The notes under the pieces were generated by a model. It was given only the letters and a program-made list of their open reading frames with translations. It searched no databases and was not told where the DNA came from. Position numbers and translations under genes: made by a program. Shown here piece after piece: positions 26,502 to 35,256 of a DNA stretch of 64,000 bases. Source of the DNA: Pseudomonas sivasensis (lineage in GTDB: Bacteria > Pseudomonadota > Gammaproteobacteria > Pseudomonadales > Pseudomonadaceae). The first letter of the stretch is position 1. Each line of letters begins with the position of its first letter. The stretch covers positions 1 through 64,000 of the forward strand of contig NZ_JAAOWU010000009.1 of NCBI RefSeq assembly GCF_013778505.1, in the 5' to 3' direction.

Positions 26502-27089
26502 TTAAATCATCCGGCGCAATGCAGCACAATCTTCAGCATGCCAATCCGCCAGCTCCGGCCACGGATTCTCCGGCAGGTTGACCAACACCGTCCTGGCCCC
26601 CGCCGCCCGGCCGCAGTCCAGGTCAAAACGGTAATCGCCGACCATCACCATCTCGCTCGGCGATACATCCCACGCCGCCGCCAATTTCAATAACCCACCC
26701 GGATCGGGCTTGGGTGGCGCGTCATCTCGGCCCAGCACATCCTCGACCGCAAAGCAGTCAGCCAGGCCAATCGCTTCCAGCGTCACGTGGGCCAGCTCCC
26801 GCGCATTGCGAGTCAGGATGCCCAGGCGATAACCGCGCCCGGCCAATTCGCGTACCAATTGCACCGCGCCTTCAGCCGCAACAGAACCGAGTGCCAACTC
26901 GCGCTCGTGCTCCAACAACCAAGCATGCTTGGCCGCCGCGATGTCCGCCGGCAATGCGCTGAGGTGAGTGAGGATGTCGTCCTCGGGGGGAATGTCCAAC
27001 GCCACGCGAATCGCCGCGAAGTCATGCACGGCCACCGTGAGGGTGCCGTCCATGTCGAACACCCAGTGCTTAACCTCCCTCAGGCTCAT
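26502..27089 (-). CDS. HAD-superfamily phosphatase (subfamily IA)
   Basis: The protein has 195 residues with all four HAD motifs: nucleophile FDMDGTLT (Asp12), motif II LTRN, motif III lysine in PPKPDPGGL, and motif IV VGDYRFDLDCG. It is similar in size to phosphoglycolate-phosphatase-like proteins, but the substrate cannot be assigned. I choose ATG 27089 because it begins directly before the first HAD strand and overlaps the tesB stop by 4 bp (ATGA). The longer frame upstream lies inside tesB. Confidence 0.87.
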   Translation of the reverse strand: MSLREVKHWVFDMDGTLTVAVHDFAAIRVALDIPPEDDILTHLSALPADIAAAKHAWLLEHERELALGSVAAEGAVQLVRELAGRGYRLGILTRNARELAHVTLEAIGLADCFAVEDVLGRDDAPPKPDPGGLLKLAAAWDVSPSEMVMVGDYRFDLDCGRAAGARTVLVNLPENPWPELADWHAEDCAALRRMI

Positions 27090-27955
27090 GCCCAATCCTT
27101 GCGATGGCGAATCAAGCCTTCCTGGGTGACCGAGGCCACCAGTTGCCCGGCGCGGTTGTACACGCTGCCACGGGAGAACCCACGGGAATTGCCGGCCCAC
27201 GGACTGTCCATGGCGTAGAGCAACCAGTCATCGGCACGCAGATCCGCGTGGAACCACAACGCGTGGTCGAGGCTGGCGACCTGCATGTCTTTCTGCCAAA
27301 CGGTCTTGCCGTGGGGCAGCAACGAGGTGGTCAGCAGGCCAAAGTCCGAAGCGTAGGCCAGCAAGTATTTATGCAGCGCTGGTGTGTCGGCCAACGCGCC
27401 GTCGGCACGAAACCACACGTACTTGACCGGGTCGGACGGCTGCGGGTTGAACGGGTCTTTTTCGGTGACCGGTCGCACTTCAATCGGCTTCGGGCACAGC
27501 AGCTTGTCACGCATGTGCTCGGGGATCAGGTGCGCGCGCTGCTGGGTCAATTCCAGCTCCGACGGCAGGTTTTCCGGGCCGACCACCACGGGCATGGTGG
27601 TCTGGTGCTCGAAGCCTTCTTCGTCGTACTGGAACGACGTGGTGCAGGTGAAGATCGGGTGGCCCTTCTGAATCGCGGTCACGCGGCGCGTGCTGAAACT
27701 GCCGCCATCACGAACACGGTCAACCGAATAAACCACCGGCAACGCGGCATCGCCGGGGCGCAGGAAATAACCGTGCAGGGAATGCACATGGCGCGCTTCT
27801 TCAACGGTCTGGCTGGCCGCCGACAGCGACTGGCCGAGCACCTGACCGCCGAACAGTTGGCGAAAACCCAGGTCCTGGCTGCGGCCGCGAAAGAGGTTTT
27901 CCTCGATCGGCTCCAGGGTCAGCAGGTCCACCAGATCTTCCAATACTTGGCTCAT
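27086..27955 (-). CDS. tesB: Acyl-CoA thioesterase II
   Basis: Hydrolyses medium- and long-chain acyl-CoA to free acid and CoA. It has 289 residues with a double hot-dog architecture. The N-terminal motif is NLFRGRSQDLGFRQLFGGQVLGQSL and the middle HSLHGYFLRPGD. The catalytic residues sit in SLDHALWFH (Asp), SPWAGNSRG (Ser/Thr position) and VASVTQEGLIR (Gln). The start is ATG 27955, with AGGAG about eight bases upstream. It is translationally coupled to the HAD gene. Confidence 0.95.
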   Translation of the reverse strand: MSQVLEDLVDLLTLEPIEENLFRGRSQDLGFRQLFGGQVLGQSLSAASQTVEEARHVHSLHGYFLRPGDAALPVVYSVDRVRDGGSFSTRRVTAIQKGHPIFTCTTSFQYDEEGFEHQTTMPVVVGPENLPSELELTQQRAHLIPEHMRDKLLCPKPIEVRPVTEKDPFNPQPSDPVKYVWFRADGALADTPALHKYLLAYASDFGLLTTSLLPHGKTVWQKDMQVASLDHALWFHADLRADDWLLYAMDSPWAGNSRGFSRGSVYNRAGQLVASVTQEGLIRHRKDWA

Positions 27956-27992
27956 AGAGCAACTCCTACAATCTATGGGGCATTCCGGGCTG

Positions 27993-28562
27993 CTATCCGT
28001 GCAGCGTGTCCAACCATTGGGCGCGGGTGATGCGGTACAAAACATGTGGGCGCAGCGGGTCATCGGCTGCGACCTTGGGGTGTTCAAAATCTGCCAGGGG
28101 ATCGTAATGCATACCTATGGCCTGCATGACTTTTTGTGATGGCAGATTGGCTTCGGTGGTGAAGGCAACGATTTCATCCAGCTGCAAACGGTCGAAACCA
28201 CAGCGCAGTGCAGTCCACGCCGCCTCGCTGGCATAGCCCAGTCCCCAATGCTCGCGGGCCAGGCGCCAGCCAATTTCTACTGCTGGGGTAAAGTCCGCGT
28301 CAAAGCTGACATGCTGCAACCCGGTCAGGCCGATGAACTCGCCGCTGTCCTTGCGCTGCAGCGCCCAGAGGCCAAAGCCATATTCGGCGAAGTGGCCGCG
28401 TATCCGCCCGATCAGTGCGGCGCTTTCCAGGTGGCTCAGCTTGGCCGGGAAATAACGCATCACGTGTGGGTCGGCGCACATGCTTGCGAAGGCCGTCAGG
28501 TCGCTGTCGCGCCATTGGCGCAGCACCAGGCGAGCACTTTCCAATTCGAGTATCGACTCCAC
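27993..28562 (-). CDS. GNAT-family N-acetyltransferase (RimJ/RimL type)
   Basis: The protein has 189 residues, starting LELESARLVLRQWRDSDLTAFASMCADPHVMRYFP, the classic beginning of the RimJ/RimL-like acetyltransferase_3 family. The acetyl-CoA motif is in VEIGWRLAREHWGLGYASEAAWTAL and the LPSQKVMQAIGM segment follows. The chosen start is GTG 28562 behind a strong AAGGGGAGGGG. A longer frame upstream overlaps the neighbouring divergent gene. The acceptor substrate is unknown. Confidence 0.85.
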   Translation of the reverse strand: MESILELESARLVLRQWRDSDLTAFASMCADPHVMRYFPAKLSHLESAALIGRIRGHFAEYGFGLWALQRKDSGEFIGLTGLQHVSFDADFTPAVEIGWRLAREHWGLGYASEAAWTALRCGFDRLQLDEIVAFTTEANLPSQKVMQAIGMHYDPLADFEHPKVAADDPLRPHVLYRITRAQWLDTLHG

Positions 28563-28638
28563 GGGTCCCCTCCCCTTGCCATGTGCGTGAGTGTACAGCG
28601 CTGGTAAGATCCTTCGCAGGTTCCCGTCAGAAAATCCC

Positions 28639-29559
28639 ATGCCTTTGCCATTGATCTACCACGATGACTACAGCCCCGAGTTCCCGGCGGACCACCGATT
28701 CCCCATGGACAAGTTCCGCCTGTTGCGCGACCACTTGGTGGCCACCGGCCTGACCGAAGACAGCCAACTGCTGCGCCCGCAGCTGTGCCCTGCCGACATC
28801 CTGGCCCTGGCCCACGAGCCTGGGTATATCGAACGCTACATGAGCGGCGAGTTGTCCCGCGAGGACCAGCGCCGCCTTGGCCTGCCCTGGAGCGAAGCCC
28901 TGGCCCGGCGCACCGTGCGCGCGGTCGGCGGCTCGATCCTGGCGGCGGAGCAAGCGCTTGAGCACGGTCTGGCCTGTCACCTGGCGGGCGGCACGCATCA
29001 CGCGCATTACGATTACCCGGCGGGCTTTTGCATCTTCAATGACCTGGCGGTGATCAGCCATTACCTGCTGGCCAGCGGCCGGGTCAGCCGCGTGCTGATC
29101 TTCGACTGCGACGTGCATCAGGGCGATGGCACCGCGCGCATCCTCCACGACACGCCGGATGCCATCACCGTGTCGCTGCACTGCGAAAAGAACTTCCCGG
29201 CGCGCAAGGCCCAAAGCGATTGGGACATCCCACTGCCCATGGGCATGGGCGATGCCGATTACCTGCGAGTGGTCGATGACGCCCTCAACTACCTGCTGCC
29301 GCTCTACCAACCCGACCTGGTGCTGTACGACGCAGGCGTGGATGTGCATAAAGACGACGCCCTCGGGTACCTCAAGCTGACAGACGAAGGCGTGGCCGCC
29401 CGCGATGAGAGCGTCATGCGCCACTGTCTGGGCCGCGACATTCCGGTGATGGGCGTGATTGGCGGCGGCTACAGCAAAGACCGTCCAGCCTTGGCCCGTC
29501 GCCACGGCATCCTGCACCACAGTGCGCAACGAGTGTGGACGTCATCAGGTTGTCATTGA
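28639..29559 (+). CDS. Histone deacetylase-family deacylase
   Basis: Zinc amidohydrolase of the arginase/deacetylase fold, in bacteria acting on small acetylated amines or acyl-lysines. It has 306 residues. Motifs are HHAHYDYPAGFCIFNDLAV (tandem His), FDCDVHQGDGTA (zinc-binding Asp/His) and LYDAGVDVHKDDALG (second zinc Asp). A GGGYS motif is near the end. The start is ATG 28639 (MPLPLIYHDDYSPEFP), the conserved N-terminus of the family. The gene is divergent from the acetyltransferase gene. Confidence 0.9.
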   Translation: MPLPLIYHDDYSPEFPADHRFPMDKFRLLRDHLVATGLTEDSQLLRPQLCPADILALAHEPGYIERYMSGELSREDQRRLGLPWSEALARRTVRAVGGSILAAEQALEHGLACHLAGGTHHAHYDYPAGFCIFNDLAVISHYLLASGRVSRVLIFDCDVHQGDGTARILHDTPDAITVSLHCEKNFPARKAQSDWDIPLPMGMGDADYLRVVDDALNYLLPLYQPDLVLYDAGVDVHKDDALGYLKLTDEGVAARDESVMRHCLGRDIPVMGVIGGGYSKDRPALARRHGILHHSAQRVWTSSGCH

Positions 29560-29729
29560 GTTGTGCGCTTACCCACAATGGCTGTGGAACGGCCTGTGGA
29601 TAACTTGAGCGTAAGCGGCTGAAAGCCAGCAGGCATAGGACCTGTAGGAAAGTGTACGTTTTTTGATCAGGCAGCCTGGCTGACGTCGGGTAGAATGCTC
29701 GGCCTATTCACGCCACCGTAGCCCTACCC

Positions 29730-30956
29730 ATGCCTCAGACCGCAACTCACCACGTCACTATTATCGGCGGCGGCCCTACCGGGCTGATGGCCGCCGAAGT
29801 CTTGAGCCAGGCCGGGGTGCGCGTAGATCTGTATGACGGCATGCCATCAGTGGGGCGAAAATTCCTGCTGGCGGGTGTGGGCGGCATGAACATCACCCAC
29901 TCCGAGGCTTACCCGGCCTTCCTCTCGCGCTACGCCGAGCGCGCGCCGCAGATGGCGCCGTTGCTGCGTGGGTTTGGTGCCGAAGCGTTGTGCGAATGGA
30001 TACATGGGTTGGGTATCGAGACCTTTGTCGGCACCTCCGGCCGAGTGTTTCCTACGGACATGAAAGCCGCCCCGCTGCTGCGCGCCTGGCTCAAGCGCCT
30101 GCGTGACCAAGGCGTGGTTATCCACACCCGGCATCGTTGGACCGGCTGGAATACCGAAGGTGATTTACTTATCCACAGCCCTGAAGGCGAGAAAGCCGTG
30201 CGCAGCGATGCCGTGCTGCTGGCACTGGGCGGCGGCAGTTGGTCACGGCTGGGCTCAGATGGTGCGTGGCTCAAGCTGCTGGAGGACAAAGGCGTGCCTT
30301 ACGTGGCACTGCAACCGAGTAACTGCGGCTTCGAAGTGTCGGCCTGGAGCGAATTGATGGTGAGCAAATTCGCCGGCGCTCCGTTGAAAAATGTCGCCAT
30401 CGGTTTGTGTGACGACAAACCTCGGCTCGGCGAATGTGTGGTCACCGCCACCGGTATCGAGGGCAGCCTGATCTATGCGCTGTCGGCACCGATTCGTGAG
30501 GCGATCAACCGCGACGGCGCGGCCACCGTGCATATCGACTTGCTACCGAGCAAGCCGCTGGACAAGGTGCAAGCTGCGCTGGCCAAACCGCGCGGTTCAC
30601 GCTCGATGAGCAAGCATCTGCACAGTCAGTTGGGGCTGGACGGGGTCAAGGCGGCGTTGTTGCGTGAGTTGGCGCCAGCCGATCACTTCAATGATCCGGC
30701 GCAACTGGCGGTGGATATCAAGGCCCTGCCGTTGACGCTGGTGAAGACGCGGCCAATGGACGAGGCGATCAGTACGGCAGGCGGCGTGCCGTTTGAAGCG
30801 TTGGATGAGCGCTTGATGCTCAAGCAATTGCCTGGGGTGTTTTGTGCGGGGGAGATGCTGGACTGGGAAGCGCCGACCGGCGGGTATTTGCTAACGGGGT
30901 GTTTTGCCAGTGGCAGAGCGGCTGGGCGGGGGGTGTTGGAGTGGTTGAACGCTTGA
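29730..30956 (+). CDS. HI0933/TIGR03862-type flavoprotein
   Basis: FAD-binding protein of unclear reaction. It has 408 residues. The N-terminal dinucleotide motif is IIGGGPTGLMAAEVLSQAGVRVDLYD. The family motif MPSVGRKFLLAGVGGMNITHSE follows. The C-terminal FAD segment is LPGVFCAGEMLDWEAPTGGYLLTGCFASGRAAG. These are diagnostic of the HI0933-like (YhiN) group. The gene stands alone and is followed by a REP pair. Confidence 0.9.
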   Translation: MPQTATHHVTIIGGGPTGLMAAEVLSQAGVRVDLYDGMPSVGRKFLLAGVGGMNITHSEAYPAFLSRYAERAPQMAPLLRGFGAEALCEWIHGLGIETFVGTSGRVFPTDMKAAPLLRAWLKRLRDQGVVIHTRHRWTGWNTEGDLLIHSPEGEKAVRSDAVLLALGGGSWSRLGSDGAWLKLLEDKGVPYVALQPSNCGFEVSAWSELMVSKFAGAPLKNVAIGLCDDKPRLGECVVTATGIEGSLIYALSAPIREAINRDGAATVHIDLLPSKPLDKVQAALAKPRGSRSMSKHLHSQLGLDGVKAALLRELAPADHFNDPAQLAVDIKALPLTLVKTRPMDEAISTAGGVPFEALDERLMLKQLPGVFCAGEMLDWEAPTGGYLLTGCFASGRAAGRGVLEWLNA

Positions 30957-30982
30957 GATTGCGGTGAGCTCAAGTCCGCTGT

Positions 30983-31051
30983 CGGGGGCAAGCCCCCTCC
31001 CACATTTGAATTGTGAACACCTTCAAATGTGGGAGGGGGCTTGCTCCCGAT
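30983..31051. repeat. REP inverted pair, tail-to-tail orientation
   Basis: The two arms face opposite to those at 7315-7401 (CGGGGGCAAGCCCCCTCCCAC first, then GTGGGAGGGGGCTTGCTCCCGAT). They are separated by about 26 bp and lie between the convergent flavoprotein and rhlE genes. Confidence 0.88.
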
Positions 31052-31075
31052 GAGGCAATCAGCAACCCCGCAAAA

Positions 31076-32413
31076 TCACTTCTTCTTACGCGGCCCAGTG
31101 TTAAACACCGGCACCTTACGCACCGGCTTAATCGACGGTTCCGACGGTGCCACTTCACCACTGTCCACCCACTTACCCAGGTTGCGCTTACCACCGCCAC
31201 CACCGGACGCCTTAGGCTTCTTCGGCTTTTTCGGTTTCTTCACCACTTGCCCACTCGCATCGGTGTCCGGCACGCGGTGCTCCGGTTCGAAGTCCTGCTC
31301 CATTTTGCGGGTCAAGGTCTGACGGGTCAGCATCTCGATGGCCGACAGCATGTTCACTTCATCGGCGCACACCAGGGAAATCGCCTCACCGGTGTTGCCC
31401 GCACGCCCGGTACGGCCGATACGGTGAATGTAATCTTCGGCCACGATCGGCAGGTCGAAGTTAACGACCATCGGCAGGTCTTCGATATCCAGGCCACGGG
31501 CCGCCACGTCGGTGGCCACCAGGATCTGCACTTCGCTGCTCTTGAAGCGATCCAGCGCACGCTGGCGGGTTGCCTGGGGTTTGTCGCCATGGATGCCGTC
31601 GGCATTGATGCCCAGGCCCTGCAACTTATCCACCAGCGCGTCCACGCCGTTACGGGTCTTGGCGAACACCAGCACCTGCTTCCAGCGGCCTTTGCGCATC
31701 AGGTGCACAAACAGCTCCGCCTTGCGCTTCTTGTCCACCGGCACCACCCATTGCTTAACGGTGTTGGCGGCCACGTTGCGCGGGCTGACTTCGATGCTCA
31801 GCGGGTCGTTGAGCATCTGCCCGGCCAGCGTGCGAATCTCATCGGAGAAGGTCGCGGAGAACAGCAGGGTCTGGCGCTTTTTCGGCAGCATGCGATAGAT
31901 ATTCGCCAGTTCCTCGGAGAAGCCCAAGTCGAGCATGCGGTCGGCTTCGTCCAGCACCAGGGTCTGCAGCTGATTAAGCTTCAGCGCGTTCTGGCGGAAC
32001 AGGTCAATCAGGCGGCCAGGGGTGGCAACCAGGATGTCGACGCCCTTGCGCAGCTTCATCATCTGCGGGTTGATGCTCACGCCGCCATAGACCGCGTAGG
32101 TGGTCAGCGGCAGGTTTTGGGCATATTCGGCAACGCTGGTATGAACTTGCTCGGCCAGTTCGCGGGTCGGGCACAGAATCAGCGCGCGCGCCGAGTTGGC
32201 GGCGACTTTCGGCCCTTCCATGGTCAGCAGTTGCAGCAACGGCAAGGCAAAACCTGCGGTCTTGCCAGTGCCAGTCTGGGCCGCAGCCATGAGGTCACGA
32301 CCGGCCAGCACCGCCGGAATGGCTTGCGCCTGCACCGGCGTCGGGGTCTGGTAGCCAAGCGTCTCAAGGGCGCGCAGCAAGGGTTCGATCAGGCCAAGTG
32401 TGGCGAAAGTCAT
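31076..32413 (-). CDS. rhlE: DEAD-box RNA helicase RhlE
   Basis: ATP-dependent RNA helicase of the RhlE group, involved in ribosome assembly and RNA turnover. It has 445 residues. The Q motif is FATLGLIEPLLRALETLGYQTPTPVQAQAIP, followed by AQTGTGKT (motif I), PTRELAEQV (Ia), LDEADRMLD (II), SATFSDEI (III), ATDVAARGLDI (V) and HRIGRTGRAG (VI). A basic tail (KKPKKPKKPKASGGGGGKRN...) extends the core. The start is ATG 32413, directly before the Q motif. It lies 48 bp downstream of the EamA-family gene. Confidence 0.94.
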   Translation of the reverse strand: MTFATLGLIEPLLRALETLGYQTPTPVQAQAIPAVLAGRDLMAAAQTGTGKTAGFALPLLQLLTMEGPKVAANSARALILCPTRELAEQVHTSVAEYAQNLPLTTYAVYGGVSINPQMMKLRKGVDILVATPGRLIDLFRQNALKLNQLQTLVLDEADRMLDLGFSEELANIYRMLPKKRQTLLFSATFSDEIRTLAGQMLNDPLSIEVSPRNVAANTVKQWVVPVDKKRKAELFVHLMRKGRWKQVLVFAKTRNGVDALVDKLQGLGINADGIHGDKPQATRQRALDRFKSSEVQILVATDVAARGLDIEDLPMVVNFDLPIVAEDYIHRIGRTGRAGNTGEAISLVCADEVNMLSAIEMLTRQTLTRKMEQDFEPEHRVPDTDASGQVVKKPKKPKKPKASGGGGGKRNLGKWVDSGEVAPSEPSIKPVRKVPVFNTGPRKKK

Positions 32414-32461
32414 GTAGTTACCGTAGGAAAATTCAGCGCAAGGTCGCAATTGCGCGGCAGT

Positions 32462-33358
32462 TTACCTTATTTCCGGCTTGGGCTTTCGCCACTGGGGCAG
32501 ACTGATCAACAGCACGGCGCTGATAATCACCAGCATGGCCAAGCCCTCTTCCAGGCCGATGGATTCACCCACGAACACAATCCCCAGCAACACCGCCACC
32601 GCCGGGTTCACATAGGCATAGCTGGTGGCCGCCGCCGGGCGTACGTGCTTGAGCAGGTACATATAGGCGTTGAAGGCGATGATTGAGCCGAACACCGTCA
32701 GGTAGGCCAACGCCAGCCAACCCTCCAGCGGCGGCATGGCCTGCAGGTGCTCACCGGACAGCGCGCTGCCGATCAACAATGCCACGCCCGCCACCAGCAT
32801 CTCCGCAGCGCTGGCCATGGCGCCCTGGGGCAGCGACAACTGCCGACTCCACACGGACCCGAATGCCCACGATGCCGCCGCGAACAACAACAAGGCGGCG
32901 CCCACCGGGCTCGATTGCAGCGTGCTGCCCATGTTGAGCATGGCGATGCCGACAATCCCCAGGATCACCCCGGCCCATTCCAGCCGCGTATTGCGCGCGC
33001 CCCAGAAATACCCGCACAGCAAGGTGAACAGCGGCACGGTCGCTACCGCCAGGGCAGCGACGCCAGACGACACGCCCGCATGTTCGGCCAACGTGACGCC
33101 GCCATTGCCGAAGGTGAGCAGCAAAATGCCGATCATCCCGGCGGCCTTCCATTGTGGCCACGTCGGCGCTGGCACGCCGCGCCATCTGAGGTAGCCATAC
33201 ATCAGTGCACCCGCCGTGCAGAATCGAATCCCCGCCAGCAACAACGGCGGCCAGTAGTCCACGCCGATGCGGATCACCAAGTAGGTAGACCCCCAAATCA
33301 CATACAAAGCAAAAAAAGCGGCGATCAACGGTAAGGGAAAGCGACGTGTGCCAGGCAT
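32462..33358 (-). CDS. yedA: YedA-like EamA-family exporter
   Basis: Inner-membrane transporter with 298 residues, ten hydrophobic segments and two EamA repeats. The N-terminal PLIAAFFALYVIWGSTYLVIRIGVDYWPPLLLAGIRF matches the YedA group. The second repeat includes SYAYVNPAVAVLLGIVFVGE. The substrate is unknown. The gene is divergent from the Lrp/AsnC regulator, a common arrangement for amino-acid exporters, so regulation by that protein is plausible but only inferred. Confidence 0.85.
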   Translation of the reverse strand: MPGTRRFPLPLIAAFFALYVIWGSTYLVIRIGVDYWPPLLLAGIRFCTAGALMYGYLRWRGVPAPTWPQWKAAGMIGILLLTFGNGGVTLAEHAGVSSGVAALAVATVPLFTLLCGYFWGARNTRLEWAGVILGIVGIAMLNMGSTLQSSPVGAALLLFAAASWAFGSVWSRQLSLPQGAMASAAEMLVAGVALLIGSALSGEHLQAMPPLEGWLALAYLTVFGSIIAFNAYMYLLKHVRPAAATSYAYVNPAVAVLLGIVFVGESIGLEEGLAMLVIISAVLLISLPQWRKPKPEIR

Positions 33359-33519
33359 TGGGCGGCTCGAAGGCAGATATAAGAGAGGCTTATTCTAAAA
33401 AAGCAGGTCGTTAAACATAAGTTACAAAACCTGTTTAAACCGCCCATACACTTTTCAAATCATGGTTATGAAGGCTATAACCCGTGCTTTCGAAAGCCAC
33501 GTGCAATTGGAGCCTTATC

Positions 33520-33981
33520 ATGGACAAATACGACCGCATGCTCCTCAGCGCCCTGCTCGAAGACGGCCGCGCCTCCTACGCGCAACTGGCCCGCAAGGTA
33601 AACCTTTCCGCCCCCGCCGTAGCCGAGCGCGTGGCCAAGCTGGAGGCCAGCGGGGTGATCACCGGATACCAGGCCAAGGTGGATTTTTCGAAGGTGGGCT
33701 TGCCGATTCAGTGCGTGATCGAACTGCGGCTGACTAACCATGGCAGCCAGAAGGTTTATGACGCACTCGCCGAAATCCCCGAACTGACCGAATGCCATCG
33801 GGTGACAGGGGATCCGTGCGTGATCATGCAAGCGGCGGTAGGGTCGATGCCGGAGTTGGAGCGTTTGATCAATCGGCTGGCGAAGTTCGGGTTCAGCAAG
33901 ACCTCAATCATCTTGTCGAGCGCGATAGAGCGGCGGGTGCCGTTGGGGCAGTTGGAAACCAATGGCAAAAATGGTGGCTAA
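33520..33981 (+). CDS. Lrp/AsnC-family transcriptional regulator
   Basis: The protein has 153 residues. An N-terminal helix-turn-helix (MLLSALLEDGRASYAQLARKVNLSAPAVAERVAKLEASGVITGYQAKVD) is followed by the RAM ligand/oligomer domain (CVIELRLTNHGSQKVYDALAEIPELTECHRVTGDPCVIMQA). The start is ATG 33520, with TTGGAG upstream. It is transcribed away from the yedA-like gene across a 160-bp AT-richer gap that could hold operators for both. Confidence 0.9.
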   Translation: MDKYDRMLLSALLEDGRASYAQLARKVNLSAPAVAERVAKLEASGVITGYQAKVDFSKVGLPIQCVIELRLTNHGSQKVYDALAEIPELTECHRVTGDPCVIMQAAVGSMPELERLINRLAKFGFSKTSIILSSAIERRVPLGQLETNGKNGG

Positions 33982-33986
33982 TCTAC

Positions 33987-34067
33987 CGCCATCGGGAGCA
34001 AGCCCCCTCCCACAGTTTGATTTGTGAATACATTCAAAATGTGGGAGGGGGCTTGCTCCCGATGGCG
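33987..34067. repeat. REP inverted pair, tail-to-tail orientation
   Basis: CGCCATCGGGAGCAAGCCCC and the complementary arm, about 28 bp apart, end exactly at the stop codon of the next minus-strand gene (34068). The Lrp-family and minus-strand genes converge here. Confidence 0.88.
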
Positions 34068-34352
34068 TCAGTGGCCGCACTGCAAATTCGAGCGTTCAAC
34101 AATCAAATCGACTATCTGCTGGACGGTAGTGATGTGATCCCAATCTTCCTGGGTCGCTTGCAAGTTGAATTGCCACTTGTTCTGCATGAAAAAGCAGGTC
34201 AAATCATCATCAATAATCGTGAAGTCATGGATGAAGTCCGTTTGCTCCGTGACCTGGCTTCGGTCGATGAAACCGATGATGTCGACGAAGAGCTGAATCA
34301 CCTTTTCGCTGATCTCGGTTCTGGTCGCGCTACCTTCCGTTGCTTGTTTCAT
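34068..34352 (-). CDS. Small acidic protein, possibly acyl-carrier-protein-like fold
   Basis: The protein has 94 residues: TEISEKVIQLFVDIIGFIDRSQVTEQTDFIHDFTIIDDDLTCFF and so on, ending ITTVQQIVDLIVERSNLQCGH. The helical pattern and the closing TVQQIVDLI resemble acyl carrier proteins or DUF1493. However, the phosphopantetheine serine motif DSL is replaced by IDDDL, so it would not be a classical carrier. The start is ATG 34352, inside the end of the upstream gene (23-bp overlap). The function is not known. Confidence 0.65.
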   Translation of the reverse strand: MKQATEGSATRTEISEKVIQLFVDIIGFIDRSQVTEQTDFIHDFTIIDDDLTCFFMQNKWQFNLQATQEDWDHITTVQQIVDLIVERSNLQCGH

Positions 34353-34896
34353 AGGCGCACTTACCGGCACTGACCAGATTAAAGACAGCCAACCCCCCAG
34401 CGACGAAAGGAATACCCCGTCCAACAATGCCAAACACCCGGAAGGTGCCAAAATTTGCCTTTGCCACTCTGGCCGAGGTGGGTTGCCTGATCAATGTACG
34501 AGGGAAAAAGCACATCCCGGTGAGACTCAGCGGGCTAGTCGTTTTGCTGGCGCCGACACGGCCCCAGGTGCCCACGGCAATTTTGCTGACAGCTATTCCC
34601 TCAGCACCGGCCAGAACCGTCGCGTCGGTCAAGGCGTGGTGTTGCTGTGTAGGTGTCCAGAGCTCGTCAAACGGGGTGCTCGGCACTGAGGAGTCAGCCT
34701 GAATGGGCTTGAGTAACTGGTACCTGGCGCCATGGGTCCAGCCTGGTGAATGAGGCAACACTATGACTGCCGGGCAGCTTGTCATCGCATTACCCAAATG
34801 AAACGCCATGCTGGAAGTTGAGCCGAAATCGATGCCGTCCCGTTGGAGTTCGAGCTGGCTTCGCATGATTGCTGTGTGAAGATCGCTTTCCTGCAT
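34330..34896 (-). CDS. Unknown protein with C-terminal membrane segment
   Basis: The protein has 188 residues. The N-terminal half is soluble (MQESDLHTAIMRSQLELQRDGIDFG; PAVIVLPHSPGWTHGARYQLLKP). A conserved-looking ALTDATVLAGAEGIAVSKIAVGTWGR stretch follows, then a hydrophobic segment FGIVGRGIPFVAGGLAVFNLVSAG before a short tail. AAAGGA sits ten bases before the ATG. It overlaps the 94-aa gene, so the two form a coupled pair. I think similar pairs occur in enterobacteria, but that is from memory. It could be an exported effector and partner, or a membrane complex. Confidence 0.65.
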   Translation of the reverse strand: MQESDLHTAIMRSQLELQRDGIDFGSTSSMAFHLGNAMTSCPAVIVLPHSPGWTHGARYQLLKPIQADSSVPSTPFDELWTPTQQHHALTDATVLAGAEGIAVSKIAVGTWGRVGASKTTSPLSLTGMCFFPRTLIRQPTSARVAKANFGTFRVFGIVGRGIPFVAGGLAVFNLVSAGKCAYETSNGR

Positions 34897-35007
34897 AACG
34901 TAGTCCTTTTACGTAAATGACAGGTGGGATGTTAGGTTGCGGCGAAGAGCGATAGGTGGGAGAAGGAAAATCCAGAACGGTCTGACGAAACACTAGGGCT
35001 GAGCCTA

Positions 35008-35240
35008 CTGACCATTCAGAAAGCAGATAAACGCCCTCAAGATGCCTCGCCCTTCATCCTGAACGACAACATGAGCCTCGAAGATGCCCTCGCCCAGGCG
35101 GCGGATTTGCTGCATTGCGCGGTGGGCACTGCGCACTCGTCGGGTGAGGCGATGGATGTGCAGCAGCGGGCGGTGATGCATTTGGTGCAGATGGCGAAGG
35201 GGTGGTGGATCGGGCGTTGGAGTGTGTGCAGCCTCGATGA
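35008..35240 (+). pseudogene. DUF3077-like relic with lost start and frameshift
   Basis: The plus frame from 35008 reads LTIQKADKRPQDASPFILND, then MSLEDALAQAADLLHCAVGTAHSS and QQRAVMHLVQMAK, the pattern of Pseudomonas DUF3077 proteins. The frame has no upstream ATG before a TAG at about 34935. After MAK the natural ending (VVDRALECVQPR and TGA at 35238-35240) is found only one frame away, so one base has been lost near 35200. It is a dead copy of a small gene family common in pseudomonads. Confidence 0.65.
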
Positions 35241-35256
35241 ACGACCGATAACCAAT

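Noticed and set aside
31013..32686. 557-aa plus-strand open frame opposite rhlE
   Set aside because: It covers exactly the complementary strand of a clear DEAD-box helicase gene, starts in a REP element and has His/Gln-rich antisense composition.
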